A DNA stretch of 14,067 bases, taken from an uncultured Oscillospiraceae bacterium. GTDB lineage: Bacteria; Bacillota; Clostridia; Oscillospirales; Ruminococcaceae. Positions within the stretch are counted from its first letter, which is position 1; every line of letters begins with the position of its first letter. Below are positions 6,021 to 12,351 of the stretch, piece by piece. The notes under the pieces were generated by a model. That model saw only the letters and a program-made list of their open reading frames with translations. It was not told where the DNA came from and did no database searches. Where the stretch lies: assembly GCA_905212515.1 (NCBI GenBank), contig CAJMEU010000069.1:1-14067 (forward strand), written 5' to 3'. Position numbers and translations under genes: made by a program.

Positions 6021-6041
6021 AGGATTGCAACTATAAGTAAA
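6013..6041 (-). promoter_or_regulatory. promoter of the F420-0 ligase family gene
   Basis: On the minus strand TTTACT (6041-6036), 17 bases, then TATAAT (6018-6013). Start near 6006 gives a leader of roughly 58 bases to ATG 5948. It overlaps the rightward promoter and the ATAG-N8-CTAT dyad. Confidence 0.6.
6019..6034. promoter_or_regulatory. putative LysR-type operator ATAG-N8-CTAT
   Basis: ATAG (6019-6022) and CTAT (6031-6034) form a short dyad within the spacer of the leftward promoter and at the start site of the rightward one. LysR regulators usually bind such AT-rich dyads between divergent genes. The dyad is short and degenerate relative to the classic T-N11-A pattern, so support is limited. 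Confidence 0.3.
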
Positions 6042-6094
6042 ATTATTGTTTTTTATACAAAGTATTTGTGTGGGTTATGGAATGAGGCGAGCGC

Positions 6095-6982
6095 ATGGCA
6101 GCGGATCTGGAATTGTATAAAGTATTTGCGGCGGTGGCCGAGGCGGGCAGCGTCTCGGGCGGCGCGGCGCGGCTGTTCATCACTCAGCCGGCGGCTTCCC
6201 AAGCGGTGAAAAAGCTAGAACAGCAAGTGGGCGTACGGCTGTTCACCCGGGGCAAGCGGGGCGTGACCCTGACGCAGGAGGGCCAATTGCTGTACCGCCA
6301 CGCGGCCGCGGCCCTGGAGGCCCTGGCGGCCGGCGAGCAGCAGCTGCGCCGGGTACAGGGCTTAGAGGAGGGCCGCCTGCGCTTGGGCGCGGCCGACACC
6401 ATCACCCAGAAATTTCTGCTGCCCTATATCAGCGCGTTCCGGCAGCTGCATCCGGGGGTACAGCTCAGCGTGGTCAACCGCACGTCGCTGCAGCTGGCGG
6501 ACCGGGTGAAACAAGGACAGCTGGATCTGGCGGTCATCAATCTGCCTGTAGCCGAGAGCGGCCTGCAGGTGCGGCCCATCCTGCAGGTGCATGATATTTT
6601 TGTGGGCGGCCACGCCTTCGACGAACTGCGCGGCCGGGTACTGACGGCCCGCCAATTGGCCGAGTATCCCTTGGTGATGCTGGAACAGCAAGCCAACAGC
6701 CGCCGGTATGTGGACGCCTTTTTTGCCCAGCAGGGCGTGACCCTGGAACCGCGCATCGAGCTGGGCGCCCACAGCCTGCTGCCCAGCTTCGCGGCCATCG
6801 GCTTTGGGCTGGCCTGTGTGGTGCGGGAATTTTGCCGCAAGGAACTGGAGGAGGGGACGGTATTTCCCGTACAGATGAAAACACCCCTGCCCGCCCGTTT
6901 TGTGGGCGCCTGCTGGCGCGCCGACGTACCGCTGACAGCCGCGGCAGCGGAATTTCTGCGTCTGGTGGAGGGAAAAATATAA
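6095..6982 (+). CDS. LysR-family transcriptional regulator
   Basis: LysR-type regulator, 295 residues, the usual length. The winged helix-turn-helix occupies about residues 1-62, with the recognition segment SGGAARLFITQPAASQAVKK and the following GVRLFTRGKRGVTLT wing typical of the family. A linker helix (about 63-88) leads to the periplasmic-binding-protein-like effector domain (about 90-290), which normally senses a small metabolite. ATG 6095 follows GAGGCGA. It is divergent from the CofE-family gene across a 146-base region with overlapping promoters, the classical arrangement for a LysR protein controlling its neighbour. KtrB downstream has its own promoter. The effector is unknown. Confidence 0.93.
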   Translation: MAADLELYKVFAAVAEAGSVSGGAARLFITQPAASQAVKKLEQQVGVRLFTRGKRGVTLTQEGQLLYRHAAAALEALAAGEQQLRRVQGLEEGRLRLGAADTITQKFLLPYISAFRQLHPGVQLSVVNRTSLQLADRVKQGQLDLAVINLPVAESGLQVRPILQVHDIFVGGHAFDELRGRVLTARQLAEYPLVMLEQQANSRRYVDAFFAQQGVTLEPRIELGAHSLLPSFAAIGFGLACVVREFCRKELEEGTVFPVQMKTPLPARFVGACWRADVPLTAAAAEFLRLVEGKI

Positions 6983-7011
6983 AGATTCCATTAAGAAATA
7001 GGGGGACCTGC

Positions 7012-7040
7012 TTGTTTTTTATAAAGAAGTAGTATATAGT
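7012..7040 (+). promoter_or_regulatory. promoter of the KtrB-like gene
   Basis: TTGTTT (7012-7017), 17 bases, TATAGT (7035-7040), in an AT-rich stretch after the LysR gene. Transcription would begin near 7047, about 35 bases before the TTG start. I see no c-di-AMP riboswitch-like leader, which some potassium transporter genes of Firmicutes carry. Confidence 0.6.
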
Positions 7041-7081
7041 AAATTGGACATTTTGATTTCATGTAAACGAGGTGCATCCTG

Positions 7082-8476
7082 TTGAAATGCAATGGCGCCG
7101 CACAGCGGGCAGGGCAGTTCCTGCGCAAAGTGGGGCAAAACAACCCGATGCGGGTAATTGTGGGCAGCTTTTTGGTGGTGATCCTGTGCGGCACCCTGCT
7201 GCTGATGCTGCCGCTCTCCTCCCGCACAGGCCATTGGACGCCGCCCTTGAACGCGATGTTCACCGCCACTTCGGCCACGTGTGTGACCGGCCTGGTGGTA
7301 TACGACACTTATACGCAGTTCTCCACCTTCGGCCAGGTGATCATTCTGCTGCTGATACAGATCGGTGGCCTGGGCCTGGTGACGCTGACCACCTTTTTTA
7401 ACGTGGCCATCGGCCGGCGCCTGGGGTTCAAAAGCCTGCGCCTGGCCAGCGAGAGCATCAATCTGGCCGACCCCAGCAAGGCGCGCAGCCTGCTGGGCTT
7501 TGTGATGCGGGTGGCCTTCAGCTTCGAGGCCGTGGGCGCCGTGCTGCTGGGCTTTGTGTTTGTGCCGCAGTTCGGCACGCAAGGTATTTTCATCGCTGTA
7601 TTCACTGCCATTTCCGCTTTCTGCAATGCGGGTTTCGACATCCTGGGCCGTGTGGCGCCCGGCAGCAGCCTGCGCTTATACGCGGGCAACCCTTTTGTAC
7701 TGCTGGTGGTGATGCTGCTGATCATCAGCGGCGGTCTGGGCTTTTTGGTGTGGAACGACCTGGCCCATTACCGTAAGAACCGTCGCCTGCGCACCCACAC
7801 CAAATTGGTGTTGACCATAACCGGGCTGCTGATCGTGCTGGGCACGGTGGGCGTGGCCATCCTGGAGTGGAACAACCCCGGCACGCTGGGCGGCATGGAT
7901 GGGCCCCACAAAGTGCTGAACGCGATGTTTTCCTCGGTGACGGCGCGCACGGCCGGGTTTGACACCTTTGATATGGACAAGCTGACCGTCACCAGCAAGA
8001 TGCTGATGGTGGTGCTGATGTTCATCGGCGCGGCGCCCGGCGGCACAGGCGGCGGCATCAAGGTGACGACCATCAGCGTGATTCTGGTGGCGGTGGCCGG
8101 CGTGGCCCGCGGCCGCGACGAAGCCACCATCTTCCCCCGCCCGCAGGACCACAAAACCGTGTATAAATCCCTTACCATCGTCACCTTGGCCTTTGGCGTG
8201 GTCATTGTCTCCACACTGGCCATCTTCTTTAACACCGGGCAGGATGTCAGCGAACTCAACGCCCTGTTCGAGGCAGTGTCCGCTTTTGCCACGGTGGGCC
8301 TCACCGTAGGGGCCACCTCCCATATGCAGGCCGCGGCGCTGTGCGTCACCATGCTCACCATGCTCATCGGCCGCGTGGGGCCTGTCACCATGGCGCTTAC
8401 GCTGTCGGCGCGGCCGGGCGAAAAGCGCGGGGCCGGCAATACCGTGGCGCCCCAGGCGCAGATCACCGTGGGATAA
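7082..8476 (+). CDS. TrkH/KtrB-family potassium transporter membrane subunit
   Basis: Integral membrane potassium channel-like subunit, 464 residues, of the Trk/Ktr/HKT superfamily, built from four M1-P-M2 repeats. The four pore loops carry the selectivity-filter glycines: G70 (ATCVTGL), G184 (FCNAGFD), G292 (RTAGFDT) and G406 (FATVGLT). GAAPGGTGGGIKVTT before the last repeat is also typical. It normally works with a cytosolic RCK/TrkA-N subunit (KtrA or TrkA), which gates it; no such gene is next to it, as a terminator follows. The start is TTG 7082, placed seven bases after GAGGTG; the first in-frame ATG (7148) would remove the first 22 residues and lacks a site. Expected in the cytoplasmic membrane for potassium uptake and osmotic balance. 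Confidence 0.92.
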   Translation: MKCNGAAQRAGQFLRKVGQNNPMRVIVGSFLVVILCGTLLLMLPLSSRTGHWTPPLNAMFTATSATCVTGLVVYDTYTQFSTFGQVIILLLIQIGGLGLVTLTTFFNVAIGRRLGFKSLRLASESINLADPSKARSLLGFVMRVAFSFEAVGAVLLGFVFVPQFGTQGIFIAVFTAISAFCNAGFDILGRVAPGSSLRLYAGNPFVLLVVMLLIISGGLGFLVWNDLAHYRKNRRLRTHTKLVLTITGLLIVLGTVGVAILEWNNPGTLGGMDGPHKVLNAMFSSVTARTAGFDTFDMDKLTVTSKMLMVVLMFIGAAPGGTGGGIKVTTISVILVAVAGVARGRDEATIFPRPQDHKTVYKSLTIVTLAFGVVIVSTLAIFFNTGQDVSELNALFEAVSAFATVGLTVGATSHMQAAALCVTMLTMLIGRVGPVTMALTLSARPGEKRGAGNTVAPQAQITVG

Positions 8477-8513
8477 AACAAAACGGCAAAGCGGGGGTTA
8501 GGCGCGTTGACGC

Positions 8514-8553
8514 AAAAAAGCTCGGCAATCCGCCAGGATTGCCGAGCTTTTTG
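8514..8553. terminator. bidirectional terminator between convergent genes
   Basis: AGCTCGGCAATC (8519-8530) and its reverse complement (8537-8548) enclose a 6-base loop, with A-run and T-run flanks (8514-8519; 8549-8552). It serves the KtrB-like gene rightward and the cysteine-synthase-like gene leftward. Confidence 0.92.
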
Positions 8554-8629
8554 AGTGAATTAAGCGCCGAAACCGATGCTTTCTTACGCCAACATGCCTT
8601 TGCCCTGCCGCTTTTTCCGGTTATTCAAC

Positions 8630-9529
8630 TTATTCGTATGTCTCCTTGCCGGCAAAGATACACAGCACCCGCTTGATATCGCTGTTCTCCGCCATCAGCC
8701 GATGGGCTGCGCACAGTACGGCGCCGGCGGAAGGCGAGGCGGGCACGGCGTCCGTCTGCAATACCTCGCGGGCCTTTTCGCCAGCCTCCTGGCTGGCCAC
8801 GGGCAGCACCGCATCCACAATGTAAGGGTTGTAGTTCTCCGGCACGAAACCGGCCCCCAGGCCGGGGATGCTGTGGGCGCCGATGAAGCCGCCGGCAATG
8901 GCCTGGCTTTCGAAGGGCTCCACGGCCACGATACGCACGTCCGGGTACCAGGCTTTGATGTATTCGCCCACGCCGGTCACTGTGCCGCCGCTGCCCACGC
9001 CGGCCACAATGGCGTCCAGCGCGCCCTCGGTGGCACGGGCAATGTTGGGGCCTGTCACACGGCGGTGGAACTCGGGGTTCAAGTCGTTGGCAAAGTAATT
9101 CAGATAATAGCCGCCCGTGCGCTCTACCGCCTCCTGGGCGCGTTTTTCCAGGCCGGAACGGCCATAGATGTGATTGGTAAGGGCGATTTTTGCGCCCAAT
9201 TTGGTAAACATGCGCTGGCGCGCCGTGGGCACGTTGGCCGGCATGCACAGAATCAGCGGATGGCGGCTGTGGGCGCAGGCGATGGCCAGGGCCACGGCAA
9301 AGCTGCCGGAGGAAGCCTCGATCACCGTCTGTCCCGGTTTAAGAAAGCCCTTTTCCGTGGCCAGGGCCAGCATGCCCTCGGCCAGCGCGTCTTTTGCCGA
9401 GGCAGTGGCGCCGCCGAAGGCCAGGTAAGCATACAGGCTTTGCGGCAGGCTGTACTTGGCACAATACCCTGCAAGCTGCACCACGGGGCGGCTGTAGAGC
9501 GTCTCGTAGTAGCTGCGCTTGATATCCAT
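8630..9529 (-). CDS. cysteine synthase family PLP-dependent enzyme
   Basis: Fold-type II PLP enzyme of the cysteine synthase/cystathionine beta-synthase family, 299 residues. PLP-lysine K46 is in ASAKD (CysK: SVKDR). The phosphate loop is GVGSGGT (177-183), followed by HSIPGLGAGFVPENY (219-233), comparable to the CysK HKIQGIGAGF region. A serine near the pyridine nitrogen is S267. Two differences stand out: the substrate-binding TSGNTG loop of CysK is SSGSFA (73-78), and the N-terminal TPLVRL motif is RPVVQL. So the amino-acid substrate or nucleophile may differ from O-acetylserine and sulfide. ATG 9529 is preferred because GAGAGGAG precedes it and the predicted transcript starts near 9557; a GTG at 9550 would have its ribosome-binding site at or before that start. 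Divergent from ylxM-ffh. Confidence 0.85.
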   Translation of the reverse strand: MDIKRSYYETLYSRPVVQLAGYCAKYSLPQSLYAYLAFGGATASAKDALAEGMLALATEKGFLKPGQTVIEASSGSFAVALAIACAHSRHPLILCMPANVPTARQRMFTKLGAKIALTNHIYGRSGLEKRAQEAVERTGGYYLNYFANDLNPEFHRRVTGPNIARATEGALDAIVAGVGSGGTVTGVGEYIKAWYPDVRIVAVEPFESQAIAGGFIGAHSIPGLGAGFVPENYNPYIVDAVLPVASQEAGEKAREVLQTDAVPASPSAGAVLCAAHRLMAENSDIKRVLCIFAGKETYE

Positions 9530-9563
9530 GGAAACCGGGCTCCTCTCCACATCATTTATCCTT

Positions 9564-9592
9564 ATTATACAATAAACGACGGCGTTTGCAAA
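9564..9592 (-). promoter_or_regulatory. promoter of the cysteine-synthase-like gene
   Basis: On the minus strand TATAAT (9569-9564) lies 16-17 bases after TTGCAA or TTTGCA (9592-9586). Start near 9557 leaves about 28 bases to ATG 9529. The -35 sits inside a perfect 12-base palindrome. Confidence 0.65.
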
Positions 9593-9594
9593 CG
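9583..9594. promoter_or_regulatory. 12-base palindrome CGTTTGCAAACG, putative operator
   Basis: A perfect 12-base palindrome overlaps the -35 of the cysteine-synthase-like promoter. Such a position fits a repressor site. The regulator is not identified; the half-site resembles LacI/PurR-type sites only loosely. Confidence 0.4.
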
Positions 9595-9608
9595 GTGTGG
9601 AAAACTTA

Positions 9609-9693
9609 TTTACAGGCCAGGTGTAAAAGCCCTTGACTTTACGGGACCGGTGCGGTATAATAAATTCCGCTGTGTAAAGGAAATCGCTTTACA
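9609..9693. repeat. cluster of TTTACA/TGTAAA half-sites around the ylxM-ffh promoter
   Basis: Five half-sites lie within 85 bases: TTTACA (9609-9614), TGTAAA (9622-9627), TTTAC (9638-9642), TGTAAAG (9673-9679) and CTTTACA (9687-9693). They form three dyads: TTTACA-N7-TGTAAA, GTAAA-N10-TTTAC over the -35, and TGTAAAG-N7-CTTTACA just after the transcription start. The last could also fold as a 7-bp RNA hairpin. Operator function is inferred. Confidence 0.45.
9633..9661 (+). promoter_or_regulatory. strong promoter of ylxM-ffh
   Basis: TTGACT (9633-9638), 17 bases, TATAAT (9656-9661): eleven of twelve consensus matches. Start near 9668 gives a leader of about 50 bases before the GTG of ylxM. Confidence 0.85.
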
Positions 9694-9718
9694 TGAACCT
9701 TCGGGAGGGGGCGGTGCT

Positions 9719-10087
9719 GTGTCCAAGGACTTGACGGTCTCATACCTGCTGGACTTTTACGGCGATGTGCTGACGGACAAGCAGCGCGACGTGATGGAGC
9801 AGTACTACAACGACGACCTCTCCCTGGCCGAGATCGCGGAGAATTTCGGCATTACCCGCCAAGGTGTGCGCGATGCCATCAAGCGCGGCGAGGCCACCAT
9901 CCGCGAACTGGAGGACAAAGTGGGCTTCGCGGCCCGTTACCGCGCCGTGCACGACAACCTCTCCCACCTGGAAGAGCTGGCGCGGGACGTGCGTTTTTAC
10001 AACAACGAGCGGTATGACCAAAGCCCAGAGATAAGCCGGGCGGCGGAAGAGATGCTGCGCGTGATCAAAAAACTGGGCGAGGGCTGA
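9719..10087 (+). CDS. ylxM: YlxM-family helix-turn-helix protein
   Basis: Small sigma-region-4-like helix-turn-helix protein encoded next to ffh in many Firmicutes, 122 residues. The segment LTDKQRDVMEQYYNDDLSLA with EIAENFGITRQGVRDAIKRG (about 18-57) is the sigma-4-like module; the C-terminal half is helical and charged. Related streptococcal proteins associate with the signal recognition particle and modulate Ffh, but the role in clostridia is not firmly known. The open frame extends far upstream, but only as a shadow of the divergent gene. The start is GTG 9719, six bases after GGGAGGGGGC. It is first in the unit with ffh 31 bases downstream. Confidence 0.88.
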   Translation: MSKDLTVSYLLDFYGDVLTDKQRDVMEQYYNDDLSLAEIAENFGITRQGVRDAIKRGEATIRELEDKVGFAARYRAVHDNLSHLEELARDVRFYNNERYDQSPEISRAAEEMLRVIKKLGEG

Positions 10088-10118
10088 GCCCCTCGGCGGA
10101 CGGAAAGGGGGCGCCTGC

Positions 10119-11462
10119 ATGGCGTTCGAATCGCTGAGCAATAAGCTGGCCGGCGTGTTCAAAAAGCTGCGCGGAAAAGGCAAGCTGAGCGAACAGGACA
10201 TCAAAGACGCGATGCGCGAAGTGCGCATGGCCCTGCTGGAGGCCGACGTCAACTACAAGGTGGCCAAGGACTTTATCGCCGGCGTCACCGAGCGCGCCAT
10301 GGGCCAGGAAGTGATGGAGAGCCTCACCCCGGCCCAGCAGGTGATCAAGATCGTCAACGATGAGCTGACGGCGCTGATGGGCGGCGAGGAGCCGGCCCGC
10401 ATCCACATCAAGGCAAAACCGCCCACGATCATCATGATGTGCGGCCTGCAGGGCGCGGGCAAAACCACCCACGCGGCCAAGCTGGCCAAGCACTTCCTGA
10501 AAGAGGGCCACCGGCCGCTGCTGGTGGCGTGCGATATCTACCGCCCTGCCGCTGTGGACCAGCTGTGTGTGGTGGGCAAGCAGGCCGGTGCGCCCGTGTT
10601 CCGCCTGGACGGCAAAAAGCCCGAGGAGATCGCCGCCGAGGCTTACAGGCACGCCAGGGACCACGGCAACGACATCGTGATTTTGGATACCGCCGGCCGC
10701 CTGCACGTGGACGAGGAACTGATGGCGGAGCTGCAGCGCATCAAAGAGGCGATCTCCGTGGACGAGACGCTGCTGGTCATTGACGCCATGGCCGGCCAGG
10801 ACGCGGTAAACGTGGCCAAGGCCTTTGGCGAGAGCACAGGCCTGGACGGCGTCATCCTGACAAAGCTGGACGGCGACACCCGCGGCGGCAGCGCCCTTTC
10901 GGTGCGGGCCGTCACCGGCAAGCCCATCAAGTTTGCCGGCGTGGGCGAGAAGCTGGATGATTTGGAGATGTTCCACCCGGGCCGTATGGCTGGGCGCATC
11001 CTGGGCATGGGCGACGTGCTGACGCTGATCGAAAAGGCGCAGGACGCGGCCGATGAGAAGCAAGCCGAAGAGACGGCCAAGCGCCTGATGGAAAACAAGT
11101 TCGACATGAACGATATGCTCGAGCAGTTCAAGCAGGTGAAAAAGATGGGCGGCGCGGGCGCCATGATGAACATGCTGCCCGGCGTGGCCGGCAAAGTGGA
11201 TGTGGACGAGGAACAAAGCGCCAAGGAACTGGCCCACATCGAGGCCATCATTTACAGCATGACGCCGGCCGAGCGCGCCAAGCCCGCTCTGATCAACCCC
11301 AAGCGCAAGCGCCGCATCGCCGCCGGCAGCGGCACGCGCGTGGAGGATGTGAACAAGCTGCTGCGCACCTATGAGCAGCTGAGCAAGCTGATGCGCCAGT
11401 TCAAAAAGAACCCCAAAGCCTTTGAGCGCGGCATGGGCCGCCGCTTCGGCATGATGGGATAA
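10119..11462 (+). CDS. ffh: signal recognition particle protein Ffh (SRP54)
   Basis: SRP GTPase of co-translational membrane targeting, 447 residues, close to B. subtilis Ffh (446). It binds 4.5S/scRNA and signal sequences and docks with FtsY at the membrane. An N domain (about 1-90) precedes the G domain, with P-loop GLQGAGKT (109-116), DTAGR (190-194) and TKLD (248-251). The methionine-rich M domain follows (about 300-447), containing INPKRKRRIAAGSG, the RNA-binding helix-turn-helix with its SGxG motif, and a run of MMNML-type methionines. The start has AAAGGGGG seven bases upstream. The SRP RNA gene is not in this window. Followed by rpsP after 65 bases. Confidence 0.98.
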   Translation: MAFESLSNKLAGVFKKLRGKGKLSEQDIKDAMREVRMALLEADVNYKVAKDFIAGVTERAMGQEVMESLTPAQQVIKIVNDELTALMGGEEPARIHIKAKPPTIIMMCGLQGAGKTTHAAKLAKHFLKEGHRPLLVACDIYRPAAVDQLCVVGKQAGAPVFRLDGKKPEEIAAEAYRHARDHGNDIVILDTAGRLHVDEELMAELQRIKEAISVDETLLVIDAMAGQDAVNVAKAFGESTGLDGVILTKLDGDTRGGSALSVRAVTGKPIKFAGVGEKLDDLEMFHPGRMAGRILGMGDVLTLIEKAQDAADEKQAEETAKRLMENKFDMNDMLEQFKQVKKMGGAGAMMNMLPGVAGKVDVDEEQSAKELAHIEAIIYSMTPAERAKPALINPKRKRRIAAGSGTRVEDVNKLLRTYEQLSKLMRQFKKNPKAFERGMGRRFGMMG

Positions 11463-11474
11463 ACGCGATAGTCG

Positions 11475-11488
11475 CGGCCGCAAGGCCG
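11475..11488 (+). other. small hairpin with GCAA tetraloop between ffh and rpsP
   Basis: CGGCC-GCAA-GGCCG folds as a 5-bp stem closed by a GNRA tetraloop, in the 65-base ffh-rpsP gap. TATAAT follows at 11493-11498 but has no acceptable -35. The hairpin may be a processing or attenuation site, or a partial terminator that lowers readthrough; it lacks a directly adjoining T-run. Confidence 0.35.
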
Positions 11489-11527
11489 ATGTTCTATAAT
11501 TTTAATCAATGTGATGGAGGTGACAGC

Positions 11528-11770
11528 ATGGCTGTTAAAATCAGACTGCGCCGCATGGGCGCCAAGAAAAACCCGTTCTATCGTGTGGTGGTGGCGGACT
11601 CCCGTTTCCCCCGCGATGGCCGCTTCATCGAGGAGATCGGTTACTATGACCCGACCACGGAGCCGTCCGTCGTGAAGATCGACGCCGACAAGGCCAAAGC
11701 CTGGATCGCCAACGGCGCCCAGCCCACCGATACCGTGCGTGTTCTGCTGAAAAAGAACAACATTCTGTAA
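11528..11770 (+). CDS. rpsP: 30S ribosomal protein bS16
   Basis: Small-subunit protein bS16, 80 residues, typical length, needed for 30S assembly. Family hallmarks are VKIRLRRMGAKKNPFYRVVV at the N-terminus, ADSRFPRDGRFIEEIGYYDP and the C-terminal WIANGAQPTDTVRVLL. ATG 11528 follows GGAGGTG at close spacing. It is transcribed with khpA, 15 bases downstream, and probably with ffh upstream. Confidence 0.99.
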   Translation: MAVKIRLRRMGAKKNPFYRVVVADSRFPRDGRFIEEIGYYDPTTEPSVVKIDADKAKAWIANGAQPTDTVRVLLKKNNIL

Positions 11771-11785
11771 GTGGGAGGGCTTGAG

Positions 11786-12019
11786 ATGCAAGAACTTTTA
11801 TTGGCCGTCGCCAAAGGCCTTGTAGATGACAAGGATGCCGTGCGCGTCACGGTGGACGAAGCCAATGAGGAAGGTGTCATCGTGTACCATCTCACTGTCG
11901 CGGAAGACGACATGGGCCGAGTCATTGGCAAACAGGGACGCATCGCAAAAGCCATCCGTGTGGTCATGCGCGCCGCCGCCGTGCGCGAGGGCGAGAAGGT
12001 CATGGTAGAGATCGGCTGA
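11786..12019 (+). CDS. khpA: KhpA-type KH-domain RNA-binding protein (YlqC)
   Basis: Single type-II KH domain protein, 77 residues, equivalent to B. subtilis YlqC/KhpA. In Firmicutes KhpA, often partnered with KhpB/EloR, binds many RNAs and affects cell elongation and division. The GxxG RNA-binding loop is GKQG within GRVIGKQGRIAKAIRVVM. ATG 11786 is chosen since GGGAGG precedes it by seven bases; a GTG at 11771 has that motif inside the gene and is less likely. It closes the ylxM-ffh-rpsP-khpA block; rimM and trmD, which commonly follow, are replaced here by a tRNA gene. Confidence 0.95.
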   Translation: MQELLLAVAKGLVDDKDAVRVTVDEANEEGVIVYHLTVAEDDMGRVIGKQGRIAKAIRVVMRAAAVREGEKVMVEIG

Positions 12020-12046
12020 ACCGTTCCGTTTGCAGGCAGATCAGAA

Positions 12047-12080
12047 TAAAGAGCACCAAGGCCTGTCCTGGGGCTCTTTT
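12047..12080 (+). terminator. putative terminator after khpA
   Basis: AAAGAGC (12048-12054) pairs with GCTCTTT (12073-12079), with further imperfect pairing inside, followed by only TTTTAT. It lies three bases before the tRNA 5' end. The short T-run suggests partial termination, which would let some transcription reach the tRNA. Confidence 0.6.
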
Positions 12081-12082
12081 AT

Positions 12083-12159
12083 GTCTCCGTAGCTCAGTCG
12101 GATAGAGCGACTGCCTCCTAAGCAGTAGGCCGCTGGTTCGATTCCAGTCGGGGACACCA
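12083..12159 (+). tRNA. tRNA-Arg (anticodon CCT), reads AGG
   Basis: Complete 77-base cloverleaf with encoded CCA. The acceptor stem GTCTCCG/CGGGGAC has one G-T pair. D-arm stem GCTC/GAGC; anticodon stem ACTGC/GCAGT with loop CTCCTAA, anticodon CCT at 12117-12119. T-arm GCTGG-TTCGATT-CCAGT, discriminator A, CCA at 12157-12159. The anticodon assigns Arg (AGG). No clear promoter lies between khpA and the tRNA, so it may depend on readthrough from rpsP-khpA. A strong terminator follows at once. Confidence 0.97.
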
Positions 12160-12162
12160 CGT

Positions 12163-12197
12163 CGGAGCAAGCGATGGAGCGCTTGCTCCGTTTTTTT
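12163..12197 (+). terminator. strong terminator after tRNA-Arg
   Basis: An 11-bp perfect stem (12163-12173 with 12180-12190), six-base loop, then seven T residues (12191-12197). Starts four bases after the CCA end. Confidence 0.95.
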
Positions 12198-12351
12198 GCA
12201 GAAAGAGGCCTGCTTCAAAAGGAAGCCGTGTCCGGAAACAGCACGCCTGTGTTATCAGAGGTCCAGGAGACAAAGGGCACGTGTTTCGATGGGCGCTTTT
12301 TTACCGGCAGTGCGCGGAGCCCTGCGGAATACTTTGTAAAGGAGTTTTGCC

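Noticed and set aside
9606..9614. TTATTTACA as a DnaA box
   Set aside because: Two mismatches to TTATCCACA, single copy in an ordinary promoter region; it fits the TTTACA repeat cluster better.
8576..9718. Long rightward open frame upstream of and in frame with ylxM
   Set aside because: It is antisense to the cysteine-synthase-like gene, low in recognisable protein features and crosses both promoters; only the part from GTG 9719 is a real gene.
9693..9734. 13-codon upstream open frame overlapping the ylxM start
   Set aside because: ATG 9693 has only a distant AAAGG and no attenuator features; its purine-rich interior is better explained as the ylxM ribosome-binding site.
10065..11483. Leftward 472-residue open frame over ffh
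   Set aside because: Shadow of ffh, rich in His/Ala/Gly/Leu from the high GC content, with no family resemblance.
11493..11498. TATAAT before rpsP as a promoter
   Set aside because: No acceptable -35 at 16-18 bases and no extended -10.
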